A stretch of DNA of 46,187 bases from Phoronis australis (Eukaryota; Phoronida; Phoronidae): the NCBI GenBank assembly GCA_002633005.1, contig NMRA01000236.1, positions 558,861-605,047 on the forward strand. The letters are read 5' to 3'. This document shows positions 1 to 12,559 of the stretch, piece by piece. The translations under genes and the position numbers were made by a program. Position 1 is the first letter of the stretch, and each line of letters starts with the position of its first letter. The notes beneath the pieces were generated by a model, which saw nothing but the letters and a program-made list of their open reading frames with translations, was not told the DNA's origin and did not search any database.

Positions 1-143
1 GGAAGTGACGTTTTAGGAGGCAAGCATTTCGCGCCAATTTCTTTTCATATAGTCTGACTGTGAGAGCTGCCGAGTCAGTCGTTGTTCTACCTCGGTTGTG
101 TTAAGTTACGTCGTCGTTTGCTTTCATTTACTAGTCAGTCAAC

Positions 144-719
144 ATGCCACACTGTTGCTGCGTACCGGGATGTACTAATTAGCGTATCACGCGCGCTTTG
201 GGAATACCTTAGCATCGCTTTCCGATGGATGACACACTTCGCCGTACTTGGCTCGTTCGTGTGAAGAACGCAGCGTTACCCGTCCACGCAACGTACAAAG
301 CAGTCGAGAATTACTGTGTGTGTGGCATGCACGTTCTGCCGTCCGATTACGAAAGGGATTTGTACGCTGAACTGATGAAAGTCGCTGCGAAACAACGCCT
401 GAAGAAGGATGCCATTCCGTCTGTGTTGATTCCCGGCAGTGCCCCGTCGCCACCCCCGAGAAGTGCGTTTTTGAAGAGAGAAGCCTCGCGAGCTGTGGCC
501 AGTACAGTGACTGGAGCCAGTGGAGGCACTTCATCCACTGTCACCCGTGCCTCCGAACGTACCTCAGAGCGTGCCATTCCTGGAACCAGTAGTGATTCGC
601 CCTGTGCTGTTTTCTCCAGCCCAGAGCCTCTAAGCAGCCCTGCAGCCATATTGAGTAGTGGGAGTGATTACAGGCCCAGTTCGACACCCAGTGAAGAGGA
701 CAGTTCGTCGTCCAGTTAA
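144..719 (+). pseudogene. THAP-type zinc finger protein, pseudogene with two in-frame TAG stops
   Basis: Read from the ATG at 144 (context CAACATGC), the frame gives a complete C2CH THAP domain. It has a Met-Pro start, Cys residues at 4-6 and Cys10, the HRFP motif at 24-27, Trp36 in RRTW, Cys60-x2-His63 (CGMH), and an AVPTIF-like box AIPSVL at 90-95. THAP domains bind DNA and occur in transcription regulators and P-element-like transposases. A Ser/Pro/Glu-rich tail follows and ends in a run of serines before the stop at 717. Two TAG codons (180-182 and 210-212) interrupt the zinc-finger loop. The second sits where THAP proteins commonly have Tyr before HRFP. The open part from the ATG at 225 lacks the first Cys pair, so it could not fold as a THAP finger. 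This is probably a broken gene or a relic of a transposon-derived gene. A sequencing error at both stops is less likely. Confidence 0.72.
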
Positions 720-1677
720 CAGATCGGTGAGCCAAAAACTTTGATAAGTTTATTGTGGACTTGTCTAAAGTGTTGGAGCTNAAAAAGGTTGCCTTCGCCT
801 TTAAGGGTAAGTGGTATAAATCAAAAGTTGTGTTTTTTTCGAAGAAGACTGGCGCGGGCCTTCCTTGAATGGGGTTGTGTTATTCCTTAGGTGAAAAGGG
901 CTTTCCTGAGATCCGCGTCCGAGCAATACTTAAGCAACATAAGAAATCCAAAATGGGCTCCTTTTCGCGCCATATTGCGTCACTGCAATCGCCCCTTATT
1001 TTCTCTCGGAGTACACACAGATTCTAAAACAAGGACAATGCAGAGCAACAGCCGATCACAACCAATGTCAGTGACCAAAGTAATAAGTTTAGACAAGACC
1101 TGGGCTCTAGCATACAGTGACCATGCAAACGAAAATGTGAATTTGTGGATTTGGTTAAACTGAAATGCAGCTCGCCATTTAGATCAATCACAAATCAGCG
1201 GCCAACGTACTAATTAAGGTAGAAGACCAAACCACACACGTTAAAATTCACAGTCACGTTCTTCTAATGCTATCCGGCCCTGACTAAATCTGATGTCCTG
1301 CCAGGGGCTGTGGACTACTGGCAGTAAAACCGGACAAAGAGCAGGACAAAATTATTGACACAAATTAATTGAAATTTTCAGGACCTGTCTATTTCTTTAT
1401 CTGGTTACAAAACAATATATGGCCACAGATCTGTGACTATGACGCAATGTTTTTACGAATTTTGTACATCAGACATTCTAATAAGCACAGTAACTGAAGC
1501 ATCATACCATTATAGTCCAAGCTGAAACTGATCGTCTCTGGAATTCATCCAGTAATTAACGTTTACCCTGATACAAACAGATATGGCACACAACCTATGT
1601 TAAACAGGATGTCGTCACAGCGCACACTAACATTCAAGTTTCGGTCTCCAAATATATCCCAGAATGCATCTCTGTCG
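720..1677. other. Intergenic; no gene recognised
   Basis: AT-rich sequence with one undetermined base (781). It contains only short open frames without family resemblance. It separates the THAP pseudogene from the convergent minus-strand membrane-protein gene and must hold the 3' UTR of the latter. The nearest minus-strand AATAAA is far away, near 750, so the real cleavage site is not clear. Confidence 0.5.
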
Positions 1678-2175
1678 CTAATCCTTCTTGCCTCCAATCG
1701 TCATATTGTACATGGCCATGACCAGAATTCCTCCCACTCCCCCAACCACAAATCCCGTCTGTAGCGGAGCTCCCATGGCAGCTGCTACACAAGGACCAAT
1801 CACAGAGCCCGAAATCCAGGCGCGGTCGACGCGCACTTGGTTGCGATTAAGACGAAGGCGGAAGGCCCGATCTAGGCGTCCATCCTCGTCTTTGTTGTAG
1901 GTTTGCGAATAAGCCAAAATAGGTCCTACGCAAAGACCGACACCACTTCCAATTATACCACCACGCAGAGCGGACGCAGATATTGCGCTGAGCGTACGTG
2001 GCCCCTTGATGGCTCTGAATGCAGGAGCAACCATCAAGCAGCCTACAAAGGCACCCATTTGGACGCTTTTGATAAATATATGTGTAAACAATTCACCGCC
2101 GGGCGCCGCTACATTTCTCATCTGATCCTCGGACAGTTTAAATCCCGCCAGGTTTTTTACGTAGTTGGAGCTCAT
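1678..2175 (-). CDS. Small multi-pass membrane protein, Tim17/Tim22/Tim23-like (165 aa)
   Basis: The protein has four hydrophobic segments, at about residues 36-53, 68-89, 119-135 and 140-157. They are rich in Gly and small residues (RGGIIGSGVG, GFVVGGVGGI), the look of the Tim17/22/23 superfamily of inner-membrane translocase and related proteins. A charged loop (95-118, with NKDEDGRLDRAF) separates the two pairs, and the tail ends GGKKD. The start is set by the sequence: six bases upstream of the ATG at 2175 the minus strand has a good 3' splice site (CATTTCAG ending at 2182), so this is the last, and possibly only, coding exon. The 5' exon would lie at higher coordinates and was not found. 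I do not recognise the exact orthologue; a DUF1757-type small membrane family is another possibility. Reading frame and composition support a functional gene, but the role is unknown. Confidence 0.7.
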   Translation of the reverse strand: MSSNYVKNLAGFKLSEDQMRNVAAPGGELFTHIFIKSVQMGAFVGCLMVAPAFRAIKGPRTLSAISASALRGGIIGSGVGLCVGPILAYSQTYNKDEDGRLDRAFRLRLNRNQVRVDRAWISGSVIGPCVAAAMGAPLQTGFVVGGVGGILVMAMYNMTIGGKKD

Positions 2176-2188
2176 GACGGTCTGAAAT
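2176..2188 (-). promoter_or_regulatory. 3' splice site upstream of the minus-strand membrane-protein gene
   Basis: On the minus strand the sequence reads ATTTCAG then ACCGTC and ATG. The AG occupies 2183-2182 and exon sequence begins at 2181. This shows that the upstream open frame (to 2268) is intron sequence, and it chooses the ATG at 2175. Confidence 0.65.
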
Positions 2189-4857
2189 GAAGACATAACA
2201 AAAAAATTAAAATACATGTTAGGCGCGATCGGGCGTAAAATATGCCGGCAACTTAATTTCCATTTCAAGCATTATCACCAAATGTGGAGCTCGGAATGCT
2301 GATGGTAAGGACGAGAAATGTGGAGGACGGGGTAGCGCCGTGGTTTGATTCATTAGTGCGCCATTAAAACTAGCTGTGAACATCAGCTGTCTCACACCAA
2401 TTGTGAGAAAAGAAGCTTGAAATAGACATTTTCTAAGATGAATTAGTGGGATACTACACATCAAGTCATTCGTTTCTGCACACTCGGTGGTTTCACACAT
2501 TTGTTGGGGAGTGCAAGACCGTCAACATTTTAAAATATGTTCATGAAGCAGTTCGTATCCACCTTCTCACAGAAAACTACCTTTTAACATATAATTTGTG
2601 TCAAATTGCAATTTCCTTAGTCTGATGGCGTAGAAGTGATTCCTTGGTGTGGAAGAACTGACCAGATTCAATAATGCGATTTGACCGGGCCAAGAGCTGA
2701 ACATGATCTCAAACCATTACGGCAGTTACTCCATTCAAAAGGCCAAAAACTGAGTGAACAAAAGTTTAAACCAATGTTGCAACGCAAAGGCGTCTAATTC
2801 AAAACTTCTTTCACAGAACACAGATATAATCAAGGGTTACAACACCCTGCATGCATGATCTTGTTTAAATGTACACACAACGAAAAGAACCAACGTCGAC
2901 GTAAAAATTCGCCTGATTTTGGTGTTTGGGCTGTACTTTTAATCCCTGGTCGTCCAGCCTTTACTTGCCAATGTCGTTTTAAACAAACTTCGAAAAACGT
3001 ATTTGCACAAAATATTTTAGGTGAAAAAACGACCGCTGGCAGCACGACCCTAGGTCAACATACGTGGTTGTTAAGTAAATACAGCTGAACTGCCCAGACT
3101 CACGGTCAAGTACCCATTTGATAACCTGGCCGCAATCTGACAGTCGGACTGGCAAAAGAAAGCGTGCATCAAAACATGTCAAACTCCAAGTTCCAAACCT
3201 TTGATTCTTGTCATGACTTCATATTAAAGTTCTTTCGTTGAAGTAATTTTGGACAAACAAAACAATTATCTTTCAATCCAATTATATGCAAAGAAGTCAA
3301 TGCGCACAGCAGGCCAACTATGTTTCAGCATTTTCTCACCTTATATCTGGGAACAACACGCTCCATTGTATTCATAGTTCTTGTGTAAAACAAAAACATA
3401 ATTCTACAAGTGGATGACACCTGCACTAATGATATACCCCAAATGAACCCTCTCAAACAGTTTCCCCGGCATCACGTCAAGATACACAGGAGTTGATGAT
3501 TTGCGGATGATAATTTTTGTCTCGACTAATTTCGCAACTTACAAGCCAATTTATATTCCCATCGTCGCAATATGCTGAAACTGGGCTGAGTTGCATAAAA
3601 CTTCTAAAGTTATCCGCTGGATAAGTTTGATTGTTGCATGACGTCAGGTGGATTATTCAACAATAACAGCGTGGCCCGTGATAATGCGACGTCATTGTTG
3701 CTATACGGCCTCTAACTTTTATGCAACTGGGGTGGCCAAAATAATAGATTTAAATGACTAGCAAGAAAATTCCACGTTAAGAAAAATCTAAGTAACGCCA
3801 TTTTTGACACTGTTATGGAAAACATGTTGGATTCTCTCGATCCCTATATAGTGTGATTTTCATTAGAATCGTGCTCGTTGGTCCAACTTTGTCCAGAAGT
3901 TCATAAAGTCAAATTACTGAGACAACAGTGACTAAAATGGCGGTAAATGTCACGACAGCTCCCCACCCCGTAAACGTGTCAAGGTTTTATTCTCGTTGAC
4001 TAATAAACTCTAGCGATATGAGGAATGGGCAAAGCCTTAATAACTATTACACTCAAGTGAGGCCGTGCCGACATTTGGAAAAAGTGGGTCACTGCACTCT
4101 TAACTCAAAAATCGTGCAGATCTGGACACCTTGATGAAATGCAAATGGCGACCTGCAGTTTTATCCCAAAATGGCGTGGACATGAGTCAAAGCTGCTTGA
4201 TTGCACAAGCAGTAGAATGCATAGTTGCATCAGCCGAGATATCCCGTTATGCGCTTCTGAGTAACCCCCCGACCCAACCCAGTCCGGGGTCAGTCCAGCA
4301 TGGTGAACGAGACGCCAGAATACAGGTGTGCCGACTTCTACTACATATGGTGCCAAATCTACTTCTTGAAACGACAGAGTTATTCCCTGTCTTCCAATAA
4401 GACTCTGATTCGCTCTCAGTCAGTGCCCCTTATGGGTGGGCTTCATAGCCCGGCCAGTAGACCACGGTCGCCGGTCGCCGGTGCACGTCATGACGAATGC
4501 TTCCACGTTGTCACACATTTTTCTAACTTGACATATAAATACTAACTTCTTTACGAATTTCTTTTTTTCATGAAATACCCATGTGAGGACATGACTATTA
4601 CTCGTGCGTTTTGCCTTTGGCCTTGTTTTTCCCAACTGAGAGAGCCCGCACAAAAGGCAATCAATTAACAACCTGCCACTATTGTCAGAGGACCAAACTT
4701 TTGTTAACCACAGCAATCGAAGAGTCCCTGGGATAGAATTGACTCCGTGGCCGGACTCTCGAAGGCTCGGCGCAAAAGTCTCGGTTGCCGCGGGTCGGGC
4801 CCAATTGCACATGAGTTATAAGTAATGACTAGAACCTGGCCAGGAATTTACTTGACT
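2189..4857. other. Non-coding; no gene recognised
   Basis: Only short open frames with no recognisable motifs. It probably includes the intron and 5' end of the minus-strand membrane-protein gene. Sequence at 4740-4805 is locally GC- and CpG-rich and could be a promoter, but nothing specific identifies one. Confidence 0.4.
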
Positions 4858-4861
4858 CTCA

Positions 4862-4926
4862 ACCAACACTCGAGGTGAACACCAACACTCGAGGTGAACA
4901 CCAACACTTGAGGTGAACACCAACAT
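4862..4926. repeat. 19-bp tandem minisatellite, about 3.4 copies
   Basis: The unit ACCAACACTCGAGGTGAAC repeats at 4862, 4881 and 4900, with a partial copy at 4919. The third copy has one change (CTTGAG for CTCGAG). Each full unit contains the palindrome CTCGAG or its variant. Confidence 0.93.
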
Positions 4927-7900
4927 CAATACTCCTTTCTTTACATCATTTACGTACATGTGAACTAGGGAGCACATTTAGGTAGGTCTACTAGTACTCA
5001 ATTATATTTTGAGCCGAGGAAGTGAGCCGCCGCATGAAAAATATAGGATAGGAAATGACTACATACCGCGGCTTTTCAAGAGAGAATGGAAAAACAGGGG
5101 ATGTGCCTACGAGCCTAGCATCTGTGTACTTCAATCTTATTGGAACTTGTTTGAGAAGACACCGTCGTGTTTCAACAACCTCGAAGTTATCACTGACTTC
5201 AGGGATTCACTGAGGGAAGCCAGAGTTTTTAATTTAATCGCAAGGCCAGGCAGAGCTGTGAGTGCGTGAATCGGAAGCCTTATTTTCAATTTTCTAACTG
5301 AATCCACGCACCGAACGGACTGACCATATCCACCTCTCCTATGGGATACCCTCGGGAAGGTCATGAAGGACTGAAAGCCCTCACATAGGACGAAGTCGAG
5401 TCCTCTCCACTCAGCGCGCCTATCTGTTGCCCGAACTCCAGGGCACGAATGCCGCCGCCGGGAGAGATGCCACCAGGTTCGAGTCCCGGCCGGGGTTGGC
5501 AGGAGCCAGTCCTCTATGATCTCTTTAGCATCTTCAAGTACAGAACTAAGTAACAGTATCTTACCTTGAAACTGTCTTACAAGAACGTAGTTAATATAAG
5601 TCTCAAAATTCTACTGATTCGACGGTTGCAGTCAAGTGTAAACAGACCAAGCCTCGTCTGTGTCCTCCTTGACCTATTTTAAGATAAAAAAAATGTGTCG
5701 CCGGTAGGATCGCAGTATATGACCTGCTTCGGCCGCCAGATTAGATGTCATAACTTGGTTTCCAAAGCTCGCCACTGATATCGTGACCAATCCTAGAGGG
5801 GCCGTGGAAGTATAGATTCTCGTTAATCTATGGTGGAAGACACATCCTGATGTCAAAGAGTGTAACATTGGGCTCTGTAATTGGAAGATGATATTTTTTT
5901 AATTCTTAACATTCCAAAAATTCATTTCGCACATATACAAGGGCCAAAAACGGAAAATATTCAATAAAATAAACAAGCACATTGCCGATGTAACCAGAAA
6001 ATCCTCAGTTAATTTCTGCTTTAAAAAGAATGTGGCAATGTGCTAATCCGCTGTTCGAATTGCAGATGGTTTGCATGAGCCCCAATATTTGAAAAGTTAC
6101 TGAGTGTTCAGTTTTGCAGGTGCGAACTAAAATAATGTGTTTGTGTAAGTGAAGGTGACTAGACTAACGCCATATGGTTTGTCTCCATTATTGGATTAGT
6201 TGCTAAGAGTGTGACGCAATCACGTTCTTCCCCTATTGTTAATTTCGAACACCACTACTTCTTCGCTCTTCAAGGGAAATTTTGCAATAATGGCTTCTAT
6301 AGACTCAGTGTTGTAGAGCAGGGTGGAAAGTTAGGTACATGTACTGCGATTCGAGAGAAAGGTTGAGAACTATTTATAAAAGTGAATCATGTAATGAACA
6401 ATCAAGTATAAAATGCAGCTCAGCTTCAATATTACGATCAGTTTATATTCGAAAGGCATGAATTCCAGCCCTAAGACAATAGGGAACACTTAGAACGTCA
6501 CTAATTAACTTTTACGTAAGCCCGGCCACTTTTCAGTTCGTGTTAAAATGACATGTAAATTCTCAATTTAGGTTTGGTGATAATATATTCAGCCCATAAA
6601 TTTCTTGTACGTTCGAACAGTTTCTCGTACTCATCTGTGCACTAAGTACTCAAATTTTGAACACGTGATTGAATACATGCCATTTCCGCATTTCATGTAC
6701 AGCCATTTTTAACAACAGATCGATGATGACCCAAAAGCATGTTTTTAGTACTAATTTTCTCGACGTTTAAATTCACAAATTTGTTCCACAGTCGTAGCAC
6801 ATAATATAATTTCCTTTTTATGGACAGATAATTTATTTTTATGATACCTTGAACCCACAGATCCACAGCACAAATCACAACAACTTTCAGCAGCGATGAT
6901 ACACGAGACTTCATCACTGAACAGAAAAAATAAAGAGTTTGTACTTAATCACGGGAATCAGTTTCCACGAACCTTTGCCTCCTAGCTGCAGCGTAATCAA
7001 AATTTGTTGTTTAACAAAATCTAGGTCACAGCAATTCAATAATTTCATGATTTTATGTTTTTTGGGATCAGATCAAGAGCAGACAGGTAGAAATGCTGTT
7101 CTATCACCTGTACAGTCCTATCTCACATCACCACCAAGAACACGGGTAGGTGTACCCTGAATGAAACACTTTCTTCTAGTTTAAATATTTTGAGAATTAA
7201 TTCAGTATTTATAGGACTACACGGCTGATGCACAATCGAAAGTTGGTGCTACACGAAAATTAAATAAACTTTATTGCGAAAACCTGAATGTGTTGGACCG
7301 ACGCTCGTCCTGAAGTCTCTGATTGTTTGTGAAATCGCGATAGTCGAAAAAAATAAATAGTTTTTCATTTACTAGTGGTGAGAAAATGAATTAACACCAG
7401 GCAAGAATTATACTTTTGCATCTGCCTGGCTAAAACACTAGCGCTTTCGCTGGCGTTCTGGAGCTGCTACTAGTTTCGCCACTCCAGTGAATCAACTTCG
7501 ATCTCGCGCTGCTGAGGTTGCATCGCGCATGCGTGGAAATTGTTTGCATTCATTTGTTCCTATGTTGGTTCTTGCTATGGAATTCACTGTCATTAAAACT
7601 TTTCGCAACTCCGTCATAGTTCAACCGAATTGCATATGAGCCATTTAATTAGAAAACCCTTTATAAGTTGTTGCTGGTGTCTAGGTATACCTGAAGCAAA
7701 AGATAAATGATCTAATTCACAAGTAATTATCATTTCCCATACCTGACAAGTTTAAAAATATTTTTAATTCTAAAAACCACGAGTGTCACCAACATGAGAA
7801 GAATTAGAGTGTGTAATAGTAATGTAAAAGTAATGTAATAGTGGTGCATGTTGTCATAAACAGCAGCCATGACACGATAAACCGACTTATGGATCCTGTG

Positions 7901-9568
7901 TTCTCAACCAACAATAAAATTATCATTTTTATCGGAGCCCCTGGAATCACCTGCAACTGGAAAGAGAATAATCTGAAATCAATTTCATAACAATAACTGG
8001 TCGAAAATCACCCTACATACCAGCCTTGTATGGATCATAGACTGCATTGTTTCATATAATTTGATTCCATGTGTTAATCAATTAATCAATCACGGAGCCA
8101 AAAATGACACGCACACGCAACTAGGTGTAAAGAATGGAATACAATGGGTGATTTCGAAGAAATTTACTGTACGGGCACGTTCTTATAAAAATACCAATAC
8201 TCCAATTCTTCTGGCAGTTCGTCGAGCATTGTCTCTGTCTGGGTATAATTGAAGAACATTACCTGAGGTAAGACCCTTGAACACTTCCATCTGATGTTGA
8301 GTTTTTGACAGTTTTCTTTCCCGGTTCACTTGCTTTTGTAATGCTTCGGCCATGAGACCTGTCCTCGAACCAACCTTAATAGAAGCCAGACTAGTTTCTT
8401 AAACGACAGACAGACGCCCGAGGCAGTAATGGAGCTGACTACCATAAAATCCCAATTCCAGATAGTTCGTAAATTAATTGTTCCACATGTACATGAATCA
8501 AACATGATGACGTCCAAAGCAGAGCAAAAATTGTGGCTAATAGGTAATTCAAATTCAAAATTCGAGGATAAAACACGGGTGTATTTTTAGAACAGCATTC
8601 ATTTTGACTTATCCGTAAAGATTTTAAAGAAGCTTCAAGAAAATCGTATCGCTTGAATCTCGCTGTATTTACTCACAATGCCGTAAACATTCGTCAGGCA
8701 TATTTGCTGCCTCGATTTCATAACACTGAAATTTCACATCAAGTTATTTGTTGCTGTCTGATTCCGTTTACAAGTGTTTTCTCGGTTGCATTACTCTATT
8801 CGTCCTTCCAACGCCAACGAAGTATTACCGCTGTGATGTGGGCTGCAACTTCTGAATCAACATTTTTTACATTAAACCCGCACCTTCCGTCAACAAAATG
8901 ACTTTTGATTTTGATTACTTTCCGTTACAGAAACTTATATTACTTGTTGCTCAGAAAAGAACCGATATCAAAGCTTGAAAATCGCACTTAGTTACGGCTT
9001 CAGATAAATTTTGTGACCGTTCCCTGTAACGGCATTTTAGTTTCAGCTGCCGAAGCAATATAGCCGTAATGGGAATTCCGACGGCGTTGAACAGAAAGAG
9101 CAAATGCGCCTTCAACGAAAATTGTCTGAACAAGCCCAAACTAATTTGTTAGGAATCAGTTACGCGTACTCGTTTTACCTTTTGATTTGAGGAGAGAACA
9201 TGCCAATGCTGCAATAGTGGTCAAGTGATGTCAGAGATACATTTTTCTTGAATGTAAATTATACTCTGATTTGCGCATACGGCATACAGTTTTTACTTAG
9301 ATTCGATGGGGTGGACGAAGCAGTATTCAGTATCTCCTAAAGGCACATGGTTTAAATAATTAAAAGTAATTGTTTAATATTTAATTAATGCTCAGAGACG
9401 TCGAAATTAGTTTTTCATGAAAATTGATACATTCGTTTAGATATCTTGTACTCTATTTACGTGAAATATATTTACCTATTAACCACCTTAGAAATTGAGG
9501 AGCAAACTGGCCCTAACATATCTCTAGGTATTCCATGTATCAATATATTTATGTAAATTTTAAACCGA
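4927..9568. other. Gene-poor, AT-rich sequence
   Basis: No coding sequence with family resemblance was found on either strand. A Pol III B-box-like sequence at 5477-5490 is listed separately. Otherwise I see only short open frames without motifs. Confidence 0.4.
5400..5500 (+). repeat. Possible tRNA-derived SINE fragment (B-box-like core)
   Basis: The sequence CAGGTTCGAGTCCCGG near 5476-5491 matches a tRNA T-arm/B box (GGTTCGANTCC), with one mismatch in the flanking stem. No convincing A box or cloverleaf was found upstream, so this is at most a truncated SINE or tRNA relic. Confidence 0.3.
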
Positions 9569-9711
9569 TGTGGTCTGCAAGCCACCTATTGGCCAAATCA
9601 CGTGACCTGATGAATATAAGTCCGAAGCTTTCTGTCCCCGACCGGGACCCGAACCCAGGACCTTCTGCTACCCGTGCAGACGCTCTAGCCACTTAGCTAT
9701 AGAGACCACAA
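9569..9711 (-). repeat. tRNA-derived SINE-like element
   Basis: On the minus strand, positions 9708-9635 resemble a tRNA of 74 nt. An A box (TAGCTAAGTGG) lies in a D-arm closed by GCT/AGC. The anticodon stem is perfect (TCTGC/GCAGA) around a loop reading ACGGGTA. The T-arm stem pairs fully (CTGGG/CCCGG) around TTCGGGT, which is the B box. The acceptor stem pairs poorly and the base before the anticodon is C instead of T, so it is not a working tRNA gene. A 3' extension runs to 9569. The ends form a short inverted repeat (TGTGGTCT and AGACCACA). These features fit a SINE with an internal Pol III promoter. Confidence 0.6.
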
Positions 9712-12559
9712 GTCAATGAAACACAGATATCCAGACTTAGCAGTGGGCATCCCGCCCATAAATTCGTGAGTGTAAATATGTATGCAAACCGCAGTGGAAA
9801 TGTAGTTCATATGAATTATCTAAAACCAGTGGTTTCTTCTTTCATAATTTGAAATTTGCACTCGAAATCAAACTTTAATATTCTTCTTTTGTTCGCACTC
9901 AAGGTAAAGTGCTTTGTATGATAGAGTACATTATGGTTGATGCATACGAATTTCTAAATCAAATTTCCACTTGACCACCCTTACATTCGAACCAAAAACT
10001 CGAGTAAAAACTCGAAATTTCGGGTAAAAAGTCAAACATTTTAAGTTCAAGCACAGAAATTTACACTTTATGCCAAGGTCATCAAGTTGAAACTAGGATT
10101 GGAAAGTAATTGCGTAATCTAGCATCCAATAAAGGACATTTATCTTGAGTTTTCTCAACAGTAGAATCGAAAATGTCAAAAATAAGTTCGATTTTGAGTA
10201 CAAAGATTAAACCCCGGGCCCTATTGCCTATAATTGGGTTTACCTATTTGGCGTCGCGCGCTATTATAAAATGCCAAAATGACAAAAAGTCATTAAGCAA
10301 AACATTTTTCAAATTAAGTAGTATGGTATTTGCAGTAACCATAATATTCTAGAGTTTTGTGAATTAGTAAATGTTAAAAAACAACCGCTGTTTACGACAA
10401 AAAGTAGTGGTTGGACGACTATTTACGATTTTTGTAGTACTGTGCCTAGTAACTGCCTGTAGTAGGCAATGGCTATGTTATCTCTTCTGTGATATTTAGT
10501 TGAATCTATACTCTTGTATCGAGTTGTGTTATGTTACAAAATTGGTCATGTCAGTTGTTTTAAACCACGAAAACTACACAAATATATGTTGCTAAAAATC
10601 TTCTGAGTTCATATTTCATCCAAGGTCTCGTTTACTGACCTAAAATCGAGTTTCGAATTAACCTTCGTCGAACTCTTTTGTGCCACACGTTATGAAAAAG
10701 GCATTACTTGTGTATTAATTTGATGTTGCAATCAAAAGATATTTACAATTTTCTGAATTTGTCTTCTTGAAATTTGAACATCCACTCGACGGATAACTTC
10801 ATTCTATAATTATGTGGATATCCGAAATCCCACTGATTTCACGACAGCTTCCCCACGTGATTTGCCTGAATTCGGACATTTCTATGATAAGGTCCCTTGC
10901 TTCACCTTCGACACGTAGTGAATCTCGAATTCCTTGTTCTCTTTGGGTTACAAAAATAACCAATCGATTAAGTTGTCAACAAGTTGCCGCAGACGACCAC
11001 ACTCGTGAAGAACTGAGGGTGTTACTATTATTTGGTACATCTTATTCAGTTCGCTTGCATGCCTCATTCCAGAAAGGTTTTGGATCTGGAATGTATTTTT
11101 GGGAGGCCCTATACACGTCCACTGCGTGTCAAGTAGCCTTGAAGAACGGACTTGATTCGACAGTCAGTTCTGGATTATTATTTACTTACAGCGCTTAGCC
11201 AATTATTATACCAGGTTAAGGTAGTTTTATTGCAATGTGGTGGATTTTGGAAGTTGAAATACTTAAATGTGCTCTTTGCAACACAATTTTAAAAGTACAG
11301 ACTGTTATTTCATTGTGATCAAAATTTGTTTTGGGACATGAGCAGATCAGAAAGTACTTCTTGGAAAGCTGACGTGAATAGAAGGAAAATCGAATATAGT
11401 TTACAAGTTTGGAAAAGCACGGGAATCTAAAAACTCATCATTACTTAAGTGATAAGGCTGTGAAAAATGGAAATCTTGGCACACACTGGTACCATTAATT
11501 GTCATCGTATCAGTGTCCGTCTTATCAACGACAGTCATACTTTTTAATAACACGTGATGGAAATCGTCCGGTTCTTAGAAATGAATTTTTGAAGAAATTG
11601 ATAAACGAAGGCCAATTGGTCTTCGATTCTTTAAATCCAGGTTCATTCTTCGTGCCAAGTACTTGTGCAGCGATCAACGTTACACGGCTTCTGTTGAAAG
11701 GTATAGAATTCATTTTTACCTTCTCGCCGTTCTTTGTTCGTATTCATGTCTTAAAGCATACTTAGTCTTCTTTGTTTTACAAGTTCAATGTCTTCTTCCC
11801 TCTCAGTCTCGTTTGTCTTCATTTTTTGAGGCTGAGGACAGGGGCATCACGGCCAATGTATGGGTTTACGTTTGGGGGGCGGGGCACTTTTTTACAGGGA
11901 TAACCTCCAGTTCTTAAAATTTTTTGCAAAGTTTTATCGCTTGCAGGTTCTTGAAAACGGACATTTCTCCATGCTAGTAAATCTCATATACACAAAATAA
12001 ACAGGGCAAGGTTATTAGCGATTTAAATTAAAGAATAAACTTTCTAGGTGATGGTGTTAATTAATTTATAAACTGATGCTGTTTTGATTAAAGCCGCTCA
12101 TTTCCTGTGTTCTGATGCAACATGCCATCGCCCCCTGACGGAGGAGGCTCTGATGATAGAATCTATAGCTTCTCTGTTCCTGTTTTTCATTAATGGTATA
12201 TCTTTTCATTTTAATGGGCCACTGGTGGGACAAGACTCCCTGTTAGAGGGTTTCCGGTCATGGCATCTTGCCGTTTGTTTCAATCTGTGAAATTTTATAT
12301 TTTGCCATGATAAGGGTGTACCCTTAAAGAGACAAATTTGACAATCACTGACATGTGCGAATGCAGATGAGTTCAAATAAAAGTTGGAGTCTGGATCATG
12401 CATAGGTTTCAACAAACTGAAATTAGGTTTTGACTTGGACTGAACAATTATGGTAACACGTGAGGAACAGAATTCGGCAACGATGTACGAGTTGGTGCAC
12501 CACGTTCACATAACGTGCGACAAGGTTGATAATTTCCGCTTCGTCACATATTACTCATT
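9712..12559. other. Non-coding; no gene recognised
   Basis: AT-rich sequence. An open stretch at 11499-11765 (+) includes the run RDGNRPVLRNEFLKKLI, which faintly resembles the C-terminal part of tyrosine recombinases. The catalytic residues are not visible and the match is too weak to call. The open frame at 10812-11198 has no recognisable family. Confidence 0.35.

Noticed and set aside
225-719. Functional 164-aa protein from the ATG at 225
   Set aside because: It would lack the first Cys pair of the THAP finger, whose coding sequence is present in the same frame upstream and interrupted by stops.
2176-2268. N-terminal extension of the minus-strand membrane protein to 196 aa
   Set aside because: A 3' splice site (ATTTCAG) falls inside the extension and the ATG six bases after it begins the conserved-looking protein.
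10812-11765. Possible tyrosine recombinase or other gene on the plus strand
   Set aside because: The fragment NRPVLRNEFLKKLI is only faintly recombinase-like; no catalytic Arg-His-Arg-Tyr residues could be placed and the frames are short.
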